From Oscillatoria acuminata PCC 6304 (GTDB lineage Bacteria; Cyanobacteriota; Cyanobacteriia; Cyanobacteriales; Laspinemataceae): 64,000 nt of DNA. The notes under the pieces were generated by a model, which saw only the letters and a list, made by a program, of their open reading frames with translations, was not told the DNA's origin and searched no databases. The translations under genes and the position numbers were made by a program. This document shows, one piece after another, positions 53,061-62,633 of this stretch (position 1 is its first letter; each line of letters begins with the position of its first letter). The stretch covers positions 4,651,227 through 4,715,226 of the forward strand of contig NC_019693.1 in assembly GCF_000317105.1 (NCBI RefSeq), in the 5' to 3' direction.

Positions 53061-55299
53061 AGACCAATCCCAATGCTGGGGGGATGAGGGGAACCCAGGT
53101 GCTTTGGAGGAATAGCAGATAGCAGAGGAAATAGAGAAGCCCGATCGCCACGGAGATGGCACTGACTCTCCTGATTCTCCCTCGAATGCACCAGGCGATC
53201 GCACTTCCTACCCCTGACCACAGTCCAATCCAGAGCAGTTCTTTCCACCCACTCCATACTTTAATCATCGGACGTTCATCCAATGCTGCACTGATAATCT
53301 CACTCACTTTCTGGGCTTGGAGCAGGACTCCGGGTACTTTTTGCGAGGGGAATTTGCTGATGGAGTAGGGGGTGAAAAAAACTGTAGCTTCGACTCGACT
53401 GGTCGTCCCGATCAGGACAATTCGGTCTCTCACTAAATTGGGGTTAAATTCTCCATTTAAAACTTCTGTCAAAGTAAGAGTTTGGGCAATGGGAAAAGGA
53501 CGATAATTTAACAGGATATCCCACCCTCCCTTTCCCAAGGTTTTATATCCTCCCGTATTCGGTTTCATCTGGGTAAAAATAGCTTTTCCTAGCTCAATTC
53601 TGCTGTCTGTTAGCCTTTGGGGTTCAATGTTTTCCGCTTTGAGATATTCGGCAGCCAGTTGAAAGCTCAAAGAAGTGAGAGTTGGGCATTCCGGTTGCTG
53701 TTTCATAAATAAGAGATGCCGACGCACCACCTCATCTGGATCGATGAGCGCATCATCAAATCCTAATCGTTCTTCGGGAATTCCGACAGGCGATCGCACT
53801 GATTCTCGATGAGATTTATCAAAGCTACAGATGGCAAATAGATTCGATTGCTGCTGCATCTGAGCAATTAATTCTGCATGAGGACCCGGAGGAACGGGTA
53901 AATCTCGATAGAGGGTTAAGCCGACTGCTCGCGGTTGATGCCGTTCTAATTGTTGCAACAGTTGGGTTAAGGTGGCATCAGGAATCGGATAGGTTCCCTG
54001 CAATTGTATATCGGGTTGGGTAATTTCCACGATTAAAATCCGGGAGTCTGGGGGTTCCGGAGGACGCGATCGCATGAAATGGTCATACGCTTTGAGTTCC
54101 CATCCCTCCAATAGTCCCAATTGGCGGATGATGATCATCATCAAGGTGACTGCCAAAGGAATCAACCCCACCCAGCGATCGCCAACTTTAGAGGATTGCT
54201 GAGTTTCTGCTACAGGTTGCGATCGCCAATGCATTGGCACTTCCGCCGGATTTTGACAAATCACCGGCAACCAACTCGCACAAGGAAATTGATCTTCTAC
54301 TCCTTGCAACCGTTCCCGCGCTTGTCGCACCGCTAAATAAAAAGAAGAACCCCTAGAAAAAGCCTTAACAAAATTCACCAAAAATAGGTGCGCCACCCCA
54401 TCGGCAACGGATTCTCGCATCACAATAATTTGGGGAATCTGTAAATCTGCCAGTTCTTTGGCTAATCCCAACCCCTCGCAAGAATTAAAAATCGCCAACT
54501 GCAATCCGCGAGTAATTGCTGTTTTCAGCGCCAATTTCAGATGAGAAATTCCAATTTTATCTCTGGGGTTGATAGCGAATAAACCTCGGTTTCCCTCTTT
54601 TTCACTTTCACTATGACCCGCAAAAAATAAAATATCCCAACCGCGATCGTCCCATAACTGTTCGTCAACTTCCTGACGGGAGGGTTCGACCAAAAACACG
54701 GTTTCCGCATCGGGGATTTCTGATAAAGTAGAGCGATCGCCTGCGATATCGATGCCGTTGCTATCTCCCAAAATGGCTAAAATTCTCATCTGCTTTCTGT
54801 GATGAGATTTTTCCACGCGCTGATACTGAGGAGCGCTTAAAGCAATTTCGGCTTTGGGATAATCAGACAAAAACTTCCAGAAATGCCAGGGTAAACGCCG
54901 CACCGATTCATCATCAGTTTCCAGAATCACTTGGATTTCATCGGAGTGGTGGAGATGCGATCGCAATTGGCGATCGATATTTCTAAATTCCTCAGCATTC
55001 AACCATTCATCAATCAGTTGAACATATTGAGTGCAAATATCCGCAAACTCCACTTGAGAAACATTAGTAATATCTTCCCGCTCGATTTTGATGCGAGGAC
55101 GCCATCCGGGACTGCGATAAAGTGCTTGATAAATCAGGTGCCATCGCCGATAAATCGCCTCTAATTCTGTCGCAGGAGGTAAAGCGCCAATAAATTTCAG
55201 CGGACGCGGATTTTCCGGTTCCCAAAGCAGCACACTAACGTTGGGGAAACCGGCGAGCAAATTGCCATATCCAAGATTGATAACAACTACTTTTGACAA
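52996..55299 (-). CDS. CHAT protease domain + CHASE2 sensor membrane protein
   Basis: The protein is 767 residues. The CHAT domain (about 150-350) has the caspase-like dyad: H229 in LFFAGHSESE and C274 in AIFNSCEGLGLA. The CHASE2 domain follows (about 390-690), flanked by a helix before it (LIPLAVTLMMIIIRQLG) and three helices at the end. So the caspase-like part is cytoplasmic and the CHASE2 part extracytoplasmic. The C-terminal 14 residues are encoded by a heptamer repeat. It starts 12 bp after the DUF1822 stop. A role in stress-triggered proteolysis is inferred. Confidence 0.86.
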   Translation of the reverse strand: MSKVVVINLGYGNLLAGFPNVSVLLWEPENPRPLKFIGALPPATELEAIYRRWHLIYQALYRSPGWRPRIKIEREDITNVSQVEFADICTQYVQLIDEWLNAEEFRNIDRQLRSHLHHSDEIQVILETDDESVRRLPWHFWKFLSDYPKAEIALSAPQYQRVEKSHHRKQMRILAILGDSNGIDIAGDRSTLSEIPDAETVFLVEPSRQEVDEQLWDDRGWDILFFAGHSESEKEGNRGLFAINPRDKIGISHLKLALKTAITRGLQLAIFNSCEGLGLAKELADLQIPQIIVMRESVADGVAHLFLVNFVKAFSRGSSFYLAVRQARERLQGVEDQFPCASWLPVICQNPAEVPMHWRSQPVAETQQSSKVGDRWVGLIPLAVTLMMIIIRQLGLLEGWELKAYDHFMRSRPPEPPDSRILIVEITQPDIQLQGTYPIPDATLTQLLQQLERHQPRAVGLTLYRDLPVPPGPHAELIAQMQQQSNLFAICSFDKSHRESVRSPVGIPEERLGFDDALIDPDEVVRRHLLFMKQQPECPTLTSLSFQLAAEYLKAENIEPQRLTDSRIELGKAIFTQMKPNTGGYKTLGKGGWDILLNYRPFPIAQTLTLTEVLNGEFNPNLVRDRIVLIGTTSRVEATVFFTPYSISKFPSQKVPGVLLQAQKVSEIISAALDERPMIKVWSGWKELLWIGLWSGVGSAIAWCIRGRIRRVSAISVAIGLLYFLCYLLFLQSTWVPLIPPALGLVLCYWSLVIGPLTRDKGQTTRD

Positions 55300-55311
55300 G
55301 GAAAAACGGTT

Positions 55312-56259
55312 TTAAATTTCAAATTGTTCAATAATTGTGGCATTTTCTAGCGCAACTTGGATAGAAAAGCGTTCCCCCGGTTCACCCGTAAAACGGGGAA
55401 GTTGGATGTAGTTATCCTGACGCCTGGATCGCACTTCTTGGAGAACATCCCCCTCTGGCGACAGCAATGCCAATCTTAGATTCGGCGGTAAATAAGTTTC
55501 TCCATCTGGGGGATACAGTCGCACTCTCACGGCAATGCGATCGCCTTCTGGGGTGAGTGCCACCAACAACACCACCACTTGGGTGGCAAACTGCATTTCT
55601 AAGTCTATCAGTTTGGCGCGTTCCACTCCCCCATCCCCTTCGCGGGGAGAATTTCGGAAATGATAAGCGAGTGTTTCTGTGCCGAAAATGGCTTGAAATG
55701 ATTGCCAAGACTCGGCAAAAGAACCTTGCAACCATTGACTGAGGAACACCATAGGAGAGTTGGAGGCGATCGCCGGGGTAGAGGAAACCCCAAGGCGCAA
55801 CTCTGCCAAGGTTGTTAGCAAAGTTTCGATGGGTTGTAACTGATTGAGAGGGAACTGTTGGGAATCAATACTGTTGATAAATCCCACAATCTTTGCTTCC
55901 TTCAGGGAGTCTTGGATTTCTACCACCACATACCCAATGCGATCGCACCAAACTTCCCGGGGAATGTGACAATTTGGCTCATGTTCTCGCATGGGACGAC
56001 ATTCAATCCGTCCCAATCCCGTCACGGGTAAATCAGCAACATTGCTTCCTAAACGAGCGATCGCATTCCAACTTTCTGCCGCACTCACTTCGGTAGCAAT
56101 TCCCATCCATTCCAAATAATCCTTCACCACGCAAACCGCTAGGGTATTAAAATAAACTTGTTCAGCTTTCTGACGATTCGGTTGTTCAAGTGCAAACTGC
56201 TTCGCAAGGCGGCGCGAAGTTCCAGCAATCAACATCGGTATGGTAAGATTAGTCATCAT
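55312..56259 (-). CDS. DUF1822 protein
   Basis: The protein is 315 residues. It contains the DUF1822 patterns: KAEQVYFNTLAVCVVKDYLE, ADLPVTGLGRIECRPM, and IGYVVVEIQDSLKEAKIVGF, with a C-terminal beta-rich part (LPRFTGEPGERFSIQVALEN). The family is confined largely to cyanobacteria and usually sits beside a sigma-like factor and CHAT-CHASE2 genes, as here. It has no signal peptide. Its function is not known. A 12-bp gap to the next gene indicates co-transcription. Confidence 0.83.
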   Translation of the reverse strand: MMTNLTIPMLIAGTSRRLAKQFALEQPNRQKAEQVYFNTLAVCVVKDYLEWMGIATEVSAAESWNAIARLGSNVADLPVTGLGRIECRPMREHEPNCHIPREVWCDRIGYVVVEIQDSLKEAKIVGFINSIDSQQFPLNQLQPIETLLTTLAELRLGVSSTPAIASNSPMVFLSQWLQGSFAESWQSFQAIFGTETLAYHFRNSPREGDGGVERAKLIDLEMQFATQVVVLLVALTPEGDRIAVRVRLYPPDGETYLPPNLRLALLSPEGDVLQEVRSRRQDNYIQLPRFTGEPGERFSIQVALENATIIEQFEI

Positions 56260-56264
56260 TTGTC

Positions 56265-56385
56265 AGTTGTCCTTTGTTATTTGTCCTTTGTTATTTGTCC
56301 TTTGTTATTTGTCCTTTGTTATTTGTCCAATGACCAATGACCAACGACCAATGACCAATGACCAACAACAAATCCCCTGTTCCCC
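56265..56385. repeat. Heptameric repeat tract, four TTTGTCCTTTGTTA units and complementary half
   Basis: Four 14-bp units of TTATTTGTCCTTTG type are followed by AATGACCAATGACCAACGACC. The two halves are partly complementary, so a hairpin can form. It lies between the sigma-like gene and the DUF1822 gene. Confidence 0.75.
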
Positions 56386-56386
56386 T

Positions 56387-57028
56387 TCATAGATATCCTT
56401 CGGATTCACCAAATTTACGCAATTGAGGCATACACTTTTTCTGATAAAAGTTGCTGAGGGTCGAAACCGGCACATCCAATTCTGTGGAAAGGTCCTCCCA
56501 GGAGGTTTCTGGGGGTAAGCGTCGCCGAATTAACACTTGACAGGTGACATCTTTTCGACCTCGAACCTGGATCCGCTGCAATTCTCCATCAGGGTCAGTT
56601 TCCACCCATTCCCGAGTCGCTTGCAGTATCGGAGGGATATCCCGAGGTGCCTCAAAGGTATCCAAAAACTTGAGGGTATCGTCGTCATCAACAGCTTGTG
56701 ATGCTGAAACCAATTGATTTTTCTGGTGTTGCGCTTTGATGGCACGATCTTTGAGTCGCTGCTTGAGGTAAAAATTGAGCCAAGTGGTAACGCGACTGCG
56801 ATCGGGGTCGTATTTATCTTTGGCGGTGGTTGCTTCACAGAGATTCAGGCAAAAATACAGCCATGTTTGTTGCCACGCTTCTTCATAATACGGAGTATAT
56901 TCTCGCCAGAGCTTGCCTGATTTGACAATCAGCCGGTACAGTTGAGTCAATCCTCGCTGGCGTTCCACCGTTTGAGGAGGGTGACGACAAGTCTCCTGAA
57001 TGAGGGATTGTAGTGGGTCGGTACTCAT
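56387..57028 (-). CDS. Sigma-70-like factor
   Basis: The product is 213 residues from ATG 57028; the preceding in-frame codons come from a heptamer repeat. Region 2-like sequence: YEEAWQQTWLYFCLNLCEAT, then DRSRVTTWLNFYLKQRLKDR. Region 4-like helix-turn-helix: LPPETSWEDLSTELDVPVST, then LSNFYQKKCMPQLRKF. This is the cyanobacterial sigma-like type found at the head of DUF1822/CHAT-CHASE2/DUF928 clusters, which suggests it controls them. It is divergent from the TPR-CHAT gene with about 100 bp between starts. Confidence 0.8.
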   Translation of the reverse strand: MSTDPLQSLIQETCRHPPQTVERQRGLTQLYRLIVKSGKLWREYTPYYEEAWQQTWLYFCLNLCEATTAKDKYDPDRSRVTTWLNFYLKQRLKDRAIKAQHQKNQLVSASQAVDDDDTLKFLDTFEAPRDIPPILQATREWVETDPDGELQRIQVRGRKDVTCQVLIRRRLPPETSWEDLSTELDVPVSTLSNFYQKKCMPQLRKFGESEGYL

Positions 57029-57070
57029 GGGTTGTTGGTCATTGGTCATTGGTCATTTGTCCTTTGTTGT
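57029..57070. repeat. Heptameric TTGGTCA repeats in the sigma/CHAT divergent promoter region
   Basis: TTGGTCATTGGTCATTGGTC and TTTGTCCTTTG units lie between the two divergent starts (57028 and 57126), where promoters must be. Confidence 0.6.
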
Positions 57071-57125
57071 TTGCTTTCCTCTTACCTCTTTCTCTATTCC
57101 CTATTCTCTGTTTCCTCTAACTCAA

Positions 57126-59600
57126 ATGCGTCTAAAAAATATCTCGTCCTGCCTTTTCCTTGTTGGCTTTATTCTTCTAAATGGTGAAATCCAGTTTATC
57201 AAATTTCCTTCCCCTCAACTTGGACTGTTGCCGGTATTGGCACAAACTGGGGAAGAAAGTCTCGCTCAAGAAGCGCGGCGGTTGTATGAACTAGGTTATG
57301 AACAGACCGATCGCGGCGAGTTTCAGGAGGCGCTGGCGACATTTGAGCGCGCTTTGGCAATGGCGCTGCAAGGTGGCGATCGCAACTTGGAAGGAGTGAT
57401 TTTAAATGATATTGCTGTCGTTTATCGCATCCTCGGCGACTATCCCCAAGCGTTGGAATTTTTAAACCAAGCATTCACTCTGCGTCAAGACATTAATGAT
57501 ACCTCGGGAATCGGACAAACTCTGGTTAATTTCGGTGCGGTTTATCAATCTCTAGCTGACTATCCCCAAGCCCTCGATTACTATCAGCAAGCCTTGCCAA
57601 TTCTCCAAGGGGAGCAAGAACGATATGGGGAAGCGGTAATTCTCACCAATATGGGAGAGCTTTACAGACAATTAGGACAGCCGAAAAAGGCTCTGGGTTC
57701 ATTTGAAAACGCTCTATCCTTGTTTGAGGAAGAGGGCGATCGGTTTGCAATGGGTATCACTTTGGCCAATATTGGAGCGGCTTATGATGCTCTGGGTGAA
57801 TTATCCCCATCCCTAGAATTTTACCAAAAAAGTTTGGCGATCGCCACAGAAGTCGAAGACAACCTCGGAATCGGTCAAACTTGGATTAATATCGGCGCAA
57901 TTCATGAAAAATTAGCCGATTATCCCCAAGCGATTCAAGCCTATCAGCAAGGATTGGCGGTAATGATGGAGCTAGGGGAGGTAGATTCTATCGGACAAGC
58001 CTTCAACAATTTGGGTTCAGTTCATCGACTGATGGGGGACTATGCTCAAGCCTTAGACTTCTATGAGCGCGCCTTAGAAATTCGCGAAAATATCGGCAAT
58101 AGAGCAGGGATGGCGGTGACGCTCAATAATAAAGGTGTCGCGTTGTTTGAATCCGGAAAAATTCCCGAGGCAACGGAAACATTATATGCAGGAATTGATG
58201 TTTTAGAATCCTTACGTCCGGGGTTGAGCGATATCAATAAAGTCTCCATTTTTGATAAATATCGGCATACTTATGGAGTGCTGCAAAAAGCATTAATTGC
58301 CCAAAATCAAGCCGAGAAAGCATTAACCGTGGCGGAAAGAGGTCGCGCTCGGGCTTTTGTGGAATTAATTGCCAAACGGCTTTCTCCAGCAGCGGCACAA
58401 GAATTTAGCGATCGCCAAATTCCTCCTCCCACAATTCAAGACATTCAGCAAGTCGCGGCAGAGCAAAATGCGACTTTGGTTGAATATTCAATTGTAGTGG
58501 ATAATTCTTCTAAAAATTCCGCTTTGTTCATTTGGGTGGTGAAACCCACAGGTGAAATCACGTTTCGGGAAGTGGATTTAAGCCAGTTAGAAGGATTTCG
58601 TGATAATTTAGTCCCGTTTTTGGTCAGTGAGGAAACCGACGCGCCCTCGGAAACGCTATTAACCGCATTGGTGCGAGGCAGTCGTTCTTTTATCACAGAA
58701 ACACAGCCTAGCATTCCCAGACGCGAAATTGACCCGATATACTTAAAGCAATTGCACGAATTATTGATAGCGCCAATTGCGGATTTACTTCCCCAAACTC
58801 CCGAAGAGAAGGTGATATTCATCCCCCACCAAGAGTTGTTTTTTGTGCCGTTTCCCGCGCTGATTGATGAAAGCGATCGCTACTTAATCGAAAAACATAC
58901 CATTCTCACATCGCCCGGAATTCAAGTTTTGCAAATTGCTCGAAAAGCGAAACGCGATCGCCCCAGGAAAACAGAAGGTGCTTTAGTGGTGGGTAATCCG
59001 GTGATGCCGATTTTTGCAAGAAACCCGGGAGAAGAAGCAGTGGGATTGGGTAATTTACCTGCGGCGGAACAAGAAGCGACTGCGATTGCGGCGATGCTGA
59101 ATACTCAACCGTTAATCGGAAGTGAGGCAACGGAGACGGCAGTGGTAGAACGGATCGGTTCTGCTGGAATCGTCCATCTGGCAACTCACGGGTTACTGGA
59201 TGATTTTAGTGAGTCGGGTTTGTTGGGGGCGATCGCCTTGGCACCGAGCGATCGCGATGACGGATTGCTCACTTCTGAAGAAATTATCGGGTTGGAGTTA
59301 AATGCCGGTTTGGTGGTGTTGAGTGCTTGCAGTACAGGGGGAGGAAGCATTACCGGCGATGGCATTATTGGATTATCTCGCGCCGTCATCGGTGCCGGTG
59401 CTGAAAGTGTGATTGTCTCGTTATGGACAGCCGACGATCAGGCCACCGCACAATTGATGGAGGAGTTTTACCGGGTACTCCCCCAAACTGGCGATCGGGC
59501 GGTAGCTTTGCGACAAGCAATGCTGGCAACGATGCAACAGTATCCTGATGTGAAGAAATGGGCCGCATTTACCCTGATTGGCGAATCGGCGAGTCGGTGA
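57126..59600 (+). CDS. TPR-CHAT caspase-like protease
   Basis: The product is 824 residues from ATG 57126. An earlier frame start would read through a heptamer repeat and overlap the divergent sigma-like gene, so I reject it. A signal peptide is at residues 1-40 (SSCLFLVGFILLNGEI). About eight TPRs of the 40-residue kinesin-light-chain type follow (IGQTLVNFGAVYQSLADYPQ and repeats). The CHAT domain is at about 500-820 with H688 (VHLATHGLLDD) and C735 (LVVLSACSTGGG). The protein is probably exported. It shares the intergenic region with the sigma-like factor, so joint control is likely. Confidence 0.88.
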   Translation: MRLKNISSCLFLVGFILLNGEIQFIKFPSPQLGLLPVLAQTGEESLAQEARRLYELGYEQTDRGEFQEALATFERALAMALQGGDRNLEGVILNDIAVVYRILGDYPQALEFLNQAFTLRQDINDTSGIGQTLVNFGAVYQSLADYPQALDYYQQALPILQGEQERYGEAVILTNMGELYRQLGQPKKALGSFENALSLFEEEGDRFAMGITLANIGAAYDALGELSPSLEFYQKSLAIATEVEDNLGIGQTWINIGAIHEKLADYPQAIQAYQQGLAVMMELGEVDSIGQAFNNLGSVHRLMGDYAQALDFYERALEIRENIGNRAGMAVTLNNKGVALFESGKIPEATETLYAGIDVLESLRPGLSDINKVSIFDKYRHTYGVLQKALIAQNQAEKALTVAERGRARAFVELIAKRLSPAAAQEFSDRQIPPPTIQDIQQVAAEQNATLVEYSIVVDNSSKNSALFIWVVKPTGEITFREVDLSQLEGFRDNLVPFLVSEETDAPSETLLTALVRGSRSFITETQPSIPRREIDPIYLKQLHELLIAPIADLLPQTPEEKVIFIPHQELFFVPFPALIDESDRYLIEKHTILTSPGIQVLQIARKAKRDRPRKTEGALVVGNPVMPIFARNPGEEAVGLGNLPAAEQEATAIAAMLNTQPLIGSEATETAVVERIGSAGIVHLATHGLLDDFSESGLLGAIALAPSDRDDGLLTSEEIIGLELNAGLVVLSACSTGGGSITGDGIIGLSRAVIGAGAESVIVSLWTADDQATAQLMEEFYRVLPQTGDRAVALRQAMLATMQQYPDVKKWAAFTLIGESASR

Positions 59601-59746
59601 GATATGGAGATCGCCTGGAGGTTAGATGGTGTTGATTGAACAACCCAGTTGTGAGGCGGTGGTGGCTTCAGGACCGTGGCGATCGCTCTCACCTTGGCAA
59701 AGGGCGATCGCCACCATCCTGATTCTCAATTCCTCATTCCCAAAGT

Positions 59747-60514
59747 CTATGTACTGGCATTTTTAGTAAAAATAGACCTCACCTGACTGCTGATTTCTTG
59801 AAGTTTTTTGATTCGCTCTAACTGGAATTCTTCTTGATTTTCCAACCATTCTCCGACATAAAGCGCCCGGGGAGATAATAAATACCAACTGGCTGGAACC
59901 ACCTCTAATAACCACCAATCAAATAAATCCCGTCGTCCCGAAGAACCCGGGAAAATTGCATATCCTTCTAGACAATCTTGTAAAATTTCTAAGGTTGCGT
60001 CTTTCGCTTGCTCCCGATCTAACACCCGGATGGCATTTTTAAAAACATCTCTGGATTCAGAAATGATTTGTAAATTGGCGATATCTCCAGTTTGGACTGG
60101 ATCAATCGGTTCTGCAACAATCGCCTCCAAATTGTCAATTTCTTGTTGTAACTCAATCTGTAACTTTTTTGAGGAGAGGTCTGAGTCAATTTGCGAAAAT
60201 ATCCAACGTTCTAGCAATTCTAGGGTTGATTGGGTGAAATTATTTTGAGGCTGATAGGATTTTACTGTTGGCTCGACGACTAACGCCAAAATCAAGGCTA
60301 ACCAGACATATCGAAGGTGACATAAGGTCTTCCCGCTGTTTTGAAAAACATCTAAAATGTCGTTTAACGCATCGTCTAGGCAGGCTGTTCCATCAGCCTC
60401 GGGTTCATAAAGCTCTGGGTAATGCTCCTCCCTGATTTTGTTGATTAAGGTCTTGAGCGGTTCAGGTATTTTATTTAATAAAGGTAATTTTTTATCCGCA
60501 GAAGATTGTACCAT
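59747..60514 (-). CDS. Hypothetical protein (255 residues)
   Basis: I do not recognise a family. The start at 60514 is chosen because AGGTGA lies 6 nt upstream; the longer frame has no such site. The protein is helical with one hydrophobic stretch at about 65-85 (CHLRYVWLALILALVVEP), perhaps a membrane helix, and a C-terminal WWLLEVVPASWYLLSPRALY that could associate with membrane. It is not near enough to any other gene on its strand to suggest an operon. Confidence 0.6.
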   Translation of the reverse strand: MVQSSADKKLPLLNKIPEPLKTLINKIREEHYPELYEPEADGTACLDDALNDILDVFQNSGKTLCHLRYVWLALILALVVEPTVKSYQPQNNFTQSTLELLERWIFSQIDSDLSSKKLQIELQQEIDNLEAIVAEPIDPVQTGDIANLQIISESRDVFKNAIRVLDREQAKDATLEILQDCLEGYAIFPGSSGRRDLFDWWLLEVVPASWYLLSPRALYVGEWLENQEEFQLERIKKLQEISSQVRSIFTKNAST

Positions 60515-60826
60515 AAAATTCACCTTTTTTTCTGTTTTTTTGGGGGGATAACGATAATTCCAATAGACTATTCCCTCTAGGTGGAGAGAAGAGTCGCGCT
60601 CAAGCCTCAAGTTTATGGAATCCAGATTCGGTAAGCTGTGAGCGCGATCGCCCCTGACTGTCCCAGGTGGCGATCGCCTCTAATTATCCCAGAGAGAATG
60701 ACATCCGTCAAGGGAGAAGCCTGAAACGAGATAAACGGGTCCTTCCTCACTCTCAACCTCGCACTCAACACCCCAGTCATTCCTCAATGACGAGCTTCCT
60801 GCTGTAGGATTTAGGATAAATTTCAT
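60515..60826. other. Intergenic stretch
   Basis: This is about 310 bp with several GCGATCGC-type octamers and no supported ORF. It contains the promoter of the hypothetical gene to its left, but I see no repeat family or RNA gene. Confidence 0.45.
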
Positions 60827-60863
60827 AAAAACAAGGTGGGTGATCCTTGCTCAACCCACCTTG
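60827..60863 (-). terminator. Rho-independent terminator of the Tudor-knot-like gene
   Basis: CAAGGTGGGT (60832-60841) and ACCCACCTTG (60854-60863) form a perfect 10-bp stem. On the minus strand TTTTTATG follows. It lies 72 bp past the stop at 60935. Confidence 0.82.
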
Positions 60864-60934
60864 ACACTAAATGTTATGGGGAATTGACTTTCCAGGAGAT
60901 TGAGTCTTTCTACCCGATTCCTCCCTGCCATCTT

Positions 60935-62230
60935 TTAACTGATTTCATCATTATCCACCCATTCATCATAGGATGAATCATAATCGAGATAATGCACGAA
61001 ACATTTCTTGCGTTTAACTTGTTGGATGATGGCGCTGTACCATTTCTCCTCATCTTCATCCCACACTTTCACCTTTTGACCGATCGCATAGTCATAGTCA
61101 TCCGAGGGCGAATAATTGCGATCGCGCACATCTTCTTCCTCTACCCAATCATCATCAGAGGAACCATACCCCACATAATGCACAAAGTATTCATCCTCCT
61201 TAACTTTGAGAATCGTTGCCTCATACCAATCCTCTTCCTCACCATCCCAAACTTCTACCGTTTGACCCACCGCATACCCAGAGGTTGTTGAGGTTGTTAC
61301 CGTTGCGGGTAGTTCCCCTACATTCATAGAACCCTGAGCATCCAAAATCAATTTTCGGGCTACAGTTTGAATCCCGGTATGTTCGTAATAATTCGTCGCT
61401 TGGTCTAAAAATACTGCTACAAAGTCCAAGTTATCATCAGCAATTTGGATGAATTTACCCAAACTTTGGACAATCGATTGAGGCGTCACCCCGGTTTTAG
61501 CCACCAGGTTATTCATCCACCCTTCTACTGCCTCAAACCCCTGATTAATAAACCCCACTTTATCCGAGGGACTGTTGCCAGGAATAAAATTATTCACCGC
61601 TACAAATACCGGATTTCCAGTGATGATACTCCCCTCCGTCCCGGTGATCACTTCGTGAATTTTACCCAGGAAATTAGGGCCAAGAGGCAAGACGCCATCA
61701 ATACAAACTAATGCCATCATCCGCATCAACGCCGCATCTTGATAGGTATTCGCCAAGGCAGCAGCAAATTGTTGAGGATTAGGATTGGGCAACCCATTTA
61801 GTTTGCAGTAGGCAATCAGTTCTACGACAACTTTCAGCAATAAATCAATGGTTTGTGTCGTATCTGCTTTCGGCGTCATTTTATTTAAAAATGACAAAAA
61901 GCTGATTTTTTCTCCCACCTTGTTAGCTAAAGCCGCCGTGGCTAACGCTGCATCAGCGCGGTCAATCGTCTGATAGAGCTTGATGGCGGTTTGATAGCCC
62001 GGGTTCGGGTCATGATACAAAGCCACAGCGCGATCGCGAATCTTCTGTATAACCTGGGGGTCACTTTCTCCGGTAATGGCTCGGATACTCTGGTCAAAAC
62101 CAACTAAATTATCCCACTGACCGGGCATCAAATAATCCAGCGCTTTTAACACTTTTACCGTAATGTTATCAGTAGGTAGCTCGTCAACTAACTGAATAAT
62201 GGACTTGTCCACATTCGGAATCCTCACCAT
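60935..62230 (-). CDS. Helical protein with two C-terminal Tudor-knot/agenet-like domains
   Basis: The product is 431 residues from Met at 62230 (MVRIPNVDKSII). Residues 1-320 are mostly helical and unassigned. Two homologous SH3-like barrels follow at about 325-375 (VGQTVEVWDGEEEDWYEATI, then FVHYVGYGSSDDDWVEEEDV) and 385-430 (IGQKVKVWDEDEEKWYSAII, then FVHYLDYDSSYDEWV). These match Tudor-knot/agenet domains, which in eukaryotes bind methylated histone tails or nucleic acid. Their bacterial targets are unknown. The gene ends in a clear intrinsic terminator and appears to be a single-gene unit. Confidence 0.78.
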   Translation of the reverse strand: MVRIPNVDKSIIQLVDELPTDNITVKVLKALDYLMPGQWDNLVGFDQSIRAITGESDPQVIQKIRDRAVALYHDPNPGYQTAIKLYQTIDRADAALATAALANKVGEKISFLSFLNKMTPKADTTQTIDLLLKVVVELIAYCKLNGLPNPNPQQFAAALANTYQDAALMRMMALVCIDGVLPLGPNFLGKIHEVITGTEGSIITGNPVFVAVNNFIPGNSPSDKVGFINQGFEAVEGWMNNLVAKTGVTPQSIVQSLGKFIQIADDNLDFVAVFLDQATNYYEHTGIQTVARKLILDAQGSMNVGELPATVTTSTTSGYAVGQTVEVWDGEEEDWYEATILKVKEDEYFVHYVGYGSSDDDWVEEEDVRDRNYSPSDDYDYAIGQKVKVWDEDEEKWYSAIIQQVKRKKCFVHYLDYDSSYDEWVDNDEIS

Positions 62231-62298
62231 AAAAAAGGTTGTCTGCAATCATAGCTTTTCTTCCTATAAAATGGTGGGTTTCTTTAGGGAAATTTAAT

Positions 62299-62343
62299 CT
62301 CCGGTCCCCTCCCCTTGGCAAGGTCCGGGTTAGGGTGGGGTCC
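62299..62343 (+). repeat. 45-bp inverted repeat, left copy, upstream of ilvA
   Basis: CTCCGGTCCCCTCCCCTTGG opens a 45-bp sequence whose near-perfect complement is at 62634-62678. Together they bound about 380 bp that also hold the hairpin GTGACATGGC-AAA-GCCATGTCAC (62346-62368) and a MITE copy. Confidence 0.75.
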
Positions 62344-62464
62344 CCGTGACATGGCAAAGCCATGTCACGAGGAATGGGTGGGTAAAGGGTCCTCGGGAGG
62401 CGCTTAAGTACCTCCCGAAGAAAGAGGTTGGCACCCGGCTCCATACAGGCGCGATCGCCTCTAA

Positions 62465-62574
62465 GGGAACTCCAAAAAATAAAATCTCCAAAACGTTCGT
62501 AGATCAACAGAGTAGCCCCTACACATACCTTCCTTTCAGTTGAACGTTTGGAGGATTTATATTTTGCAATCCTC
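62465..62574 (+). mobile_element. MITE family A, copy 4 (central hairpin deleted)
   Basis: The 110-bp element begins GGGAACTCCAAAAAATAAAA and ends ATTTATATTTTGCAATCCTC, with TAA at 62462-62464 and 62575-62577. It lacks the long central hairpin of copies 1-3. It lies between the two 45-bp inverted repeats upstream of ilvA. Confidence 0.8.
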
Positions 62575-62633
62575 TAAGAGTGCGTGACTTGGCGGTAAGC
62601 GGACCTATCCCGTAGGGAATTGCCACGCCAAGA

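Noticed and set aside
57000-57125. Longer N-terminus of the TPR-CHAT protein
   Set aside because: It would overlap the divergent sigma-like gene and be coded by heptamer repeats; Met at 57126 begins a normal signal peptide.
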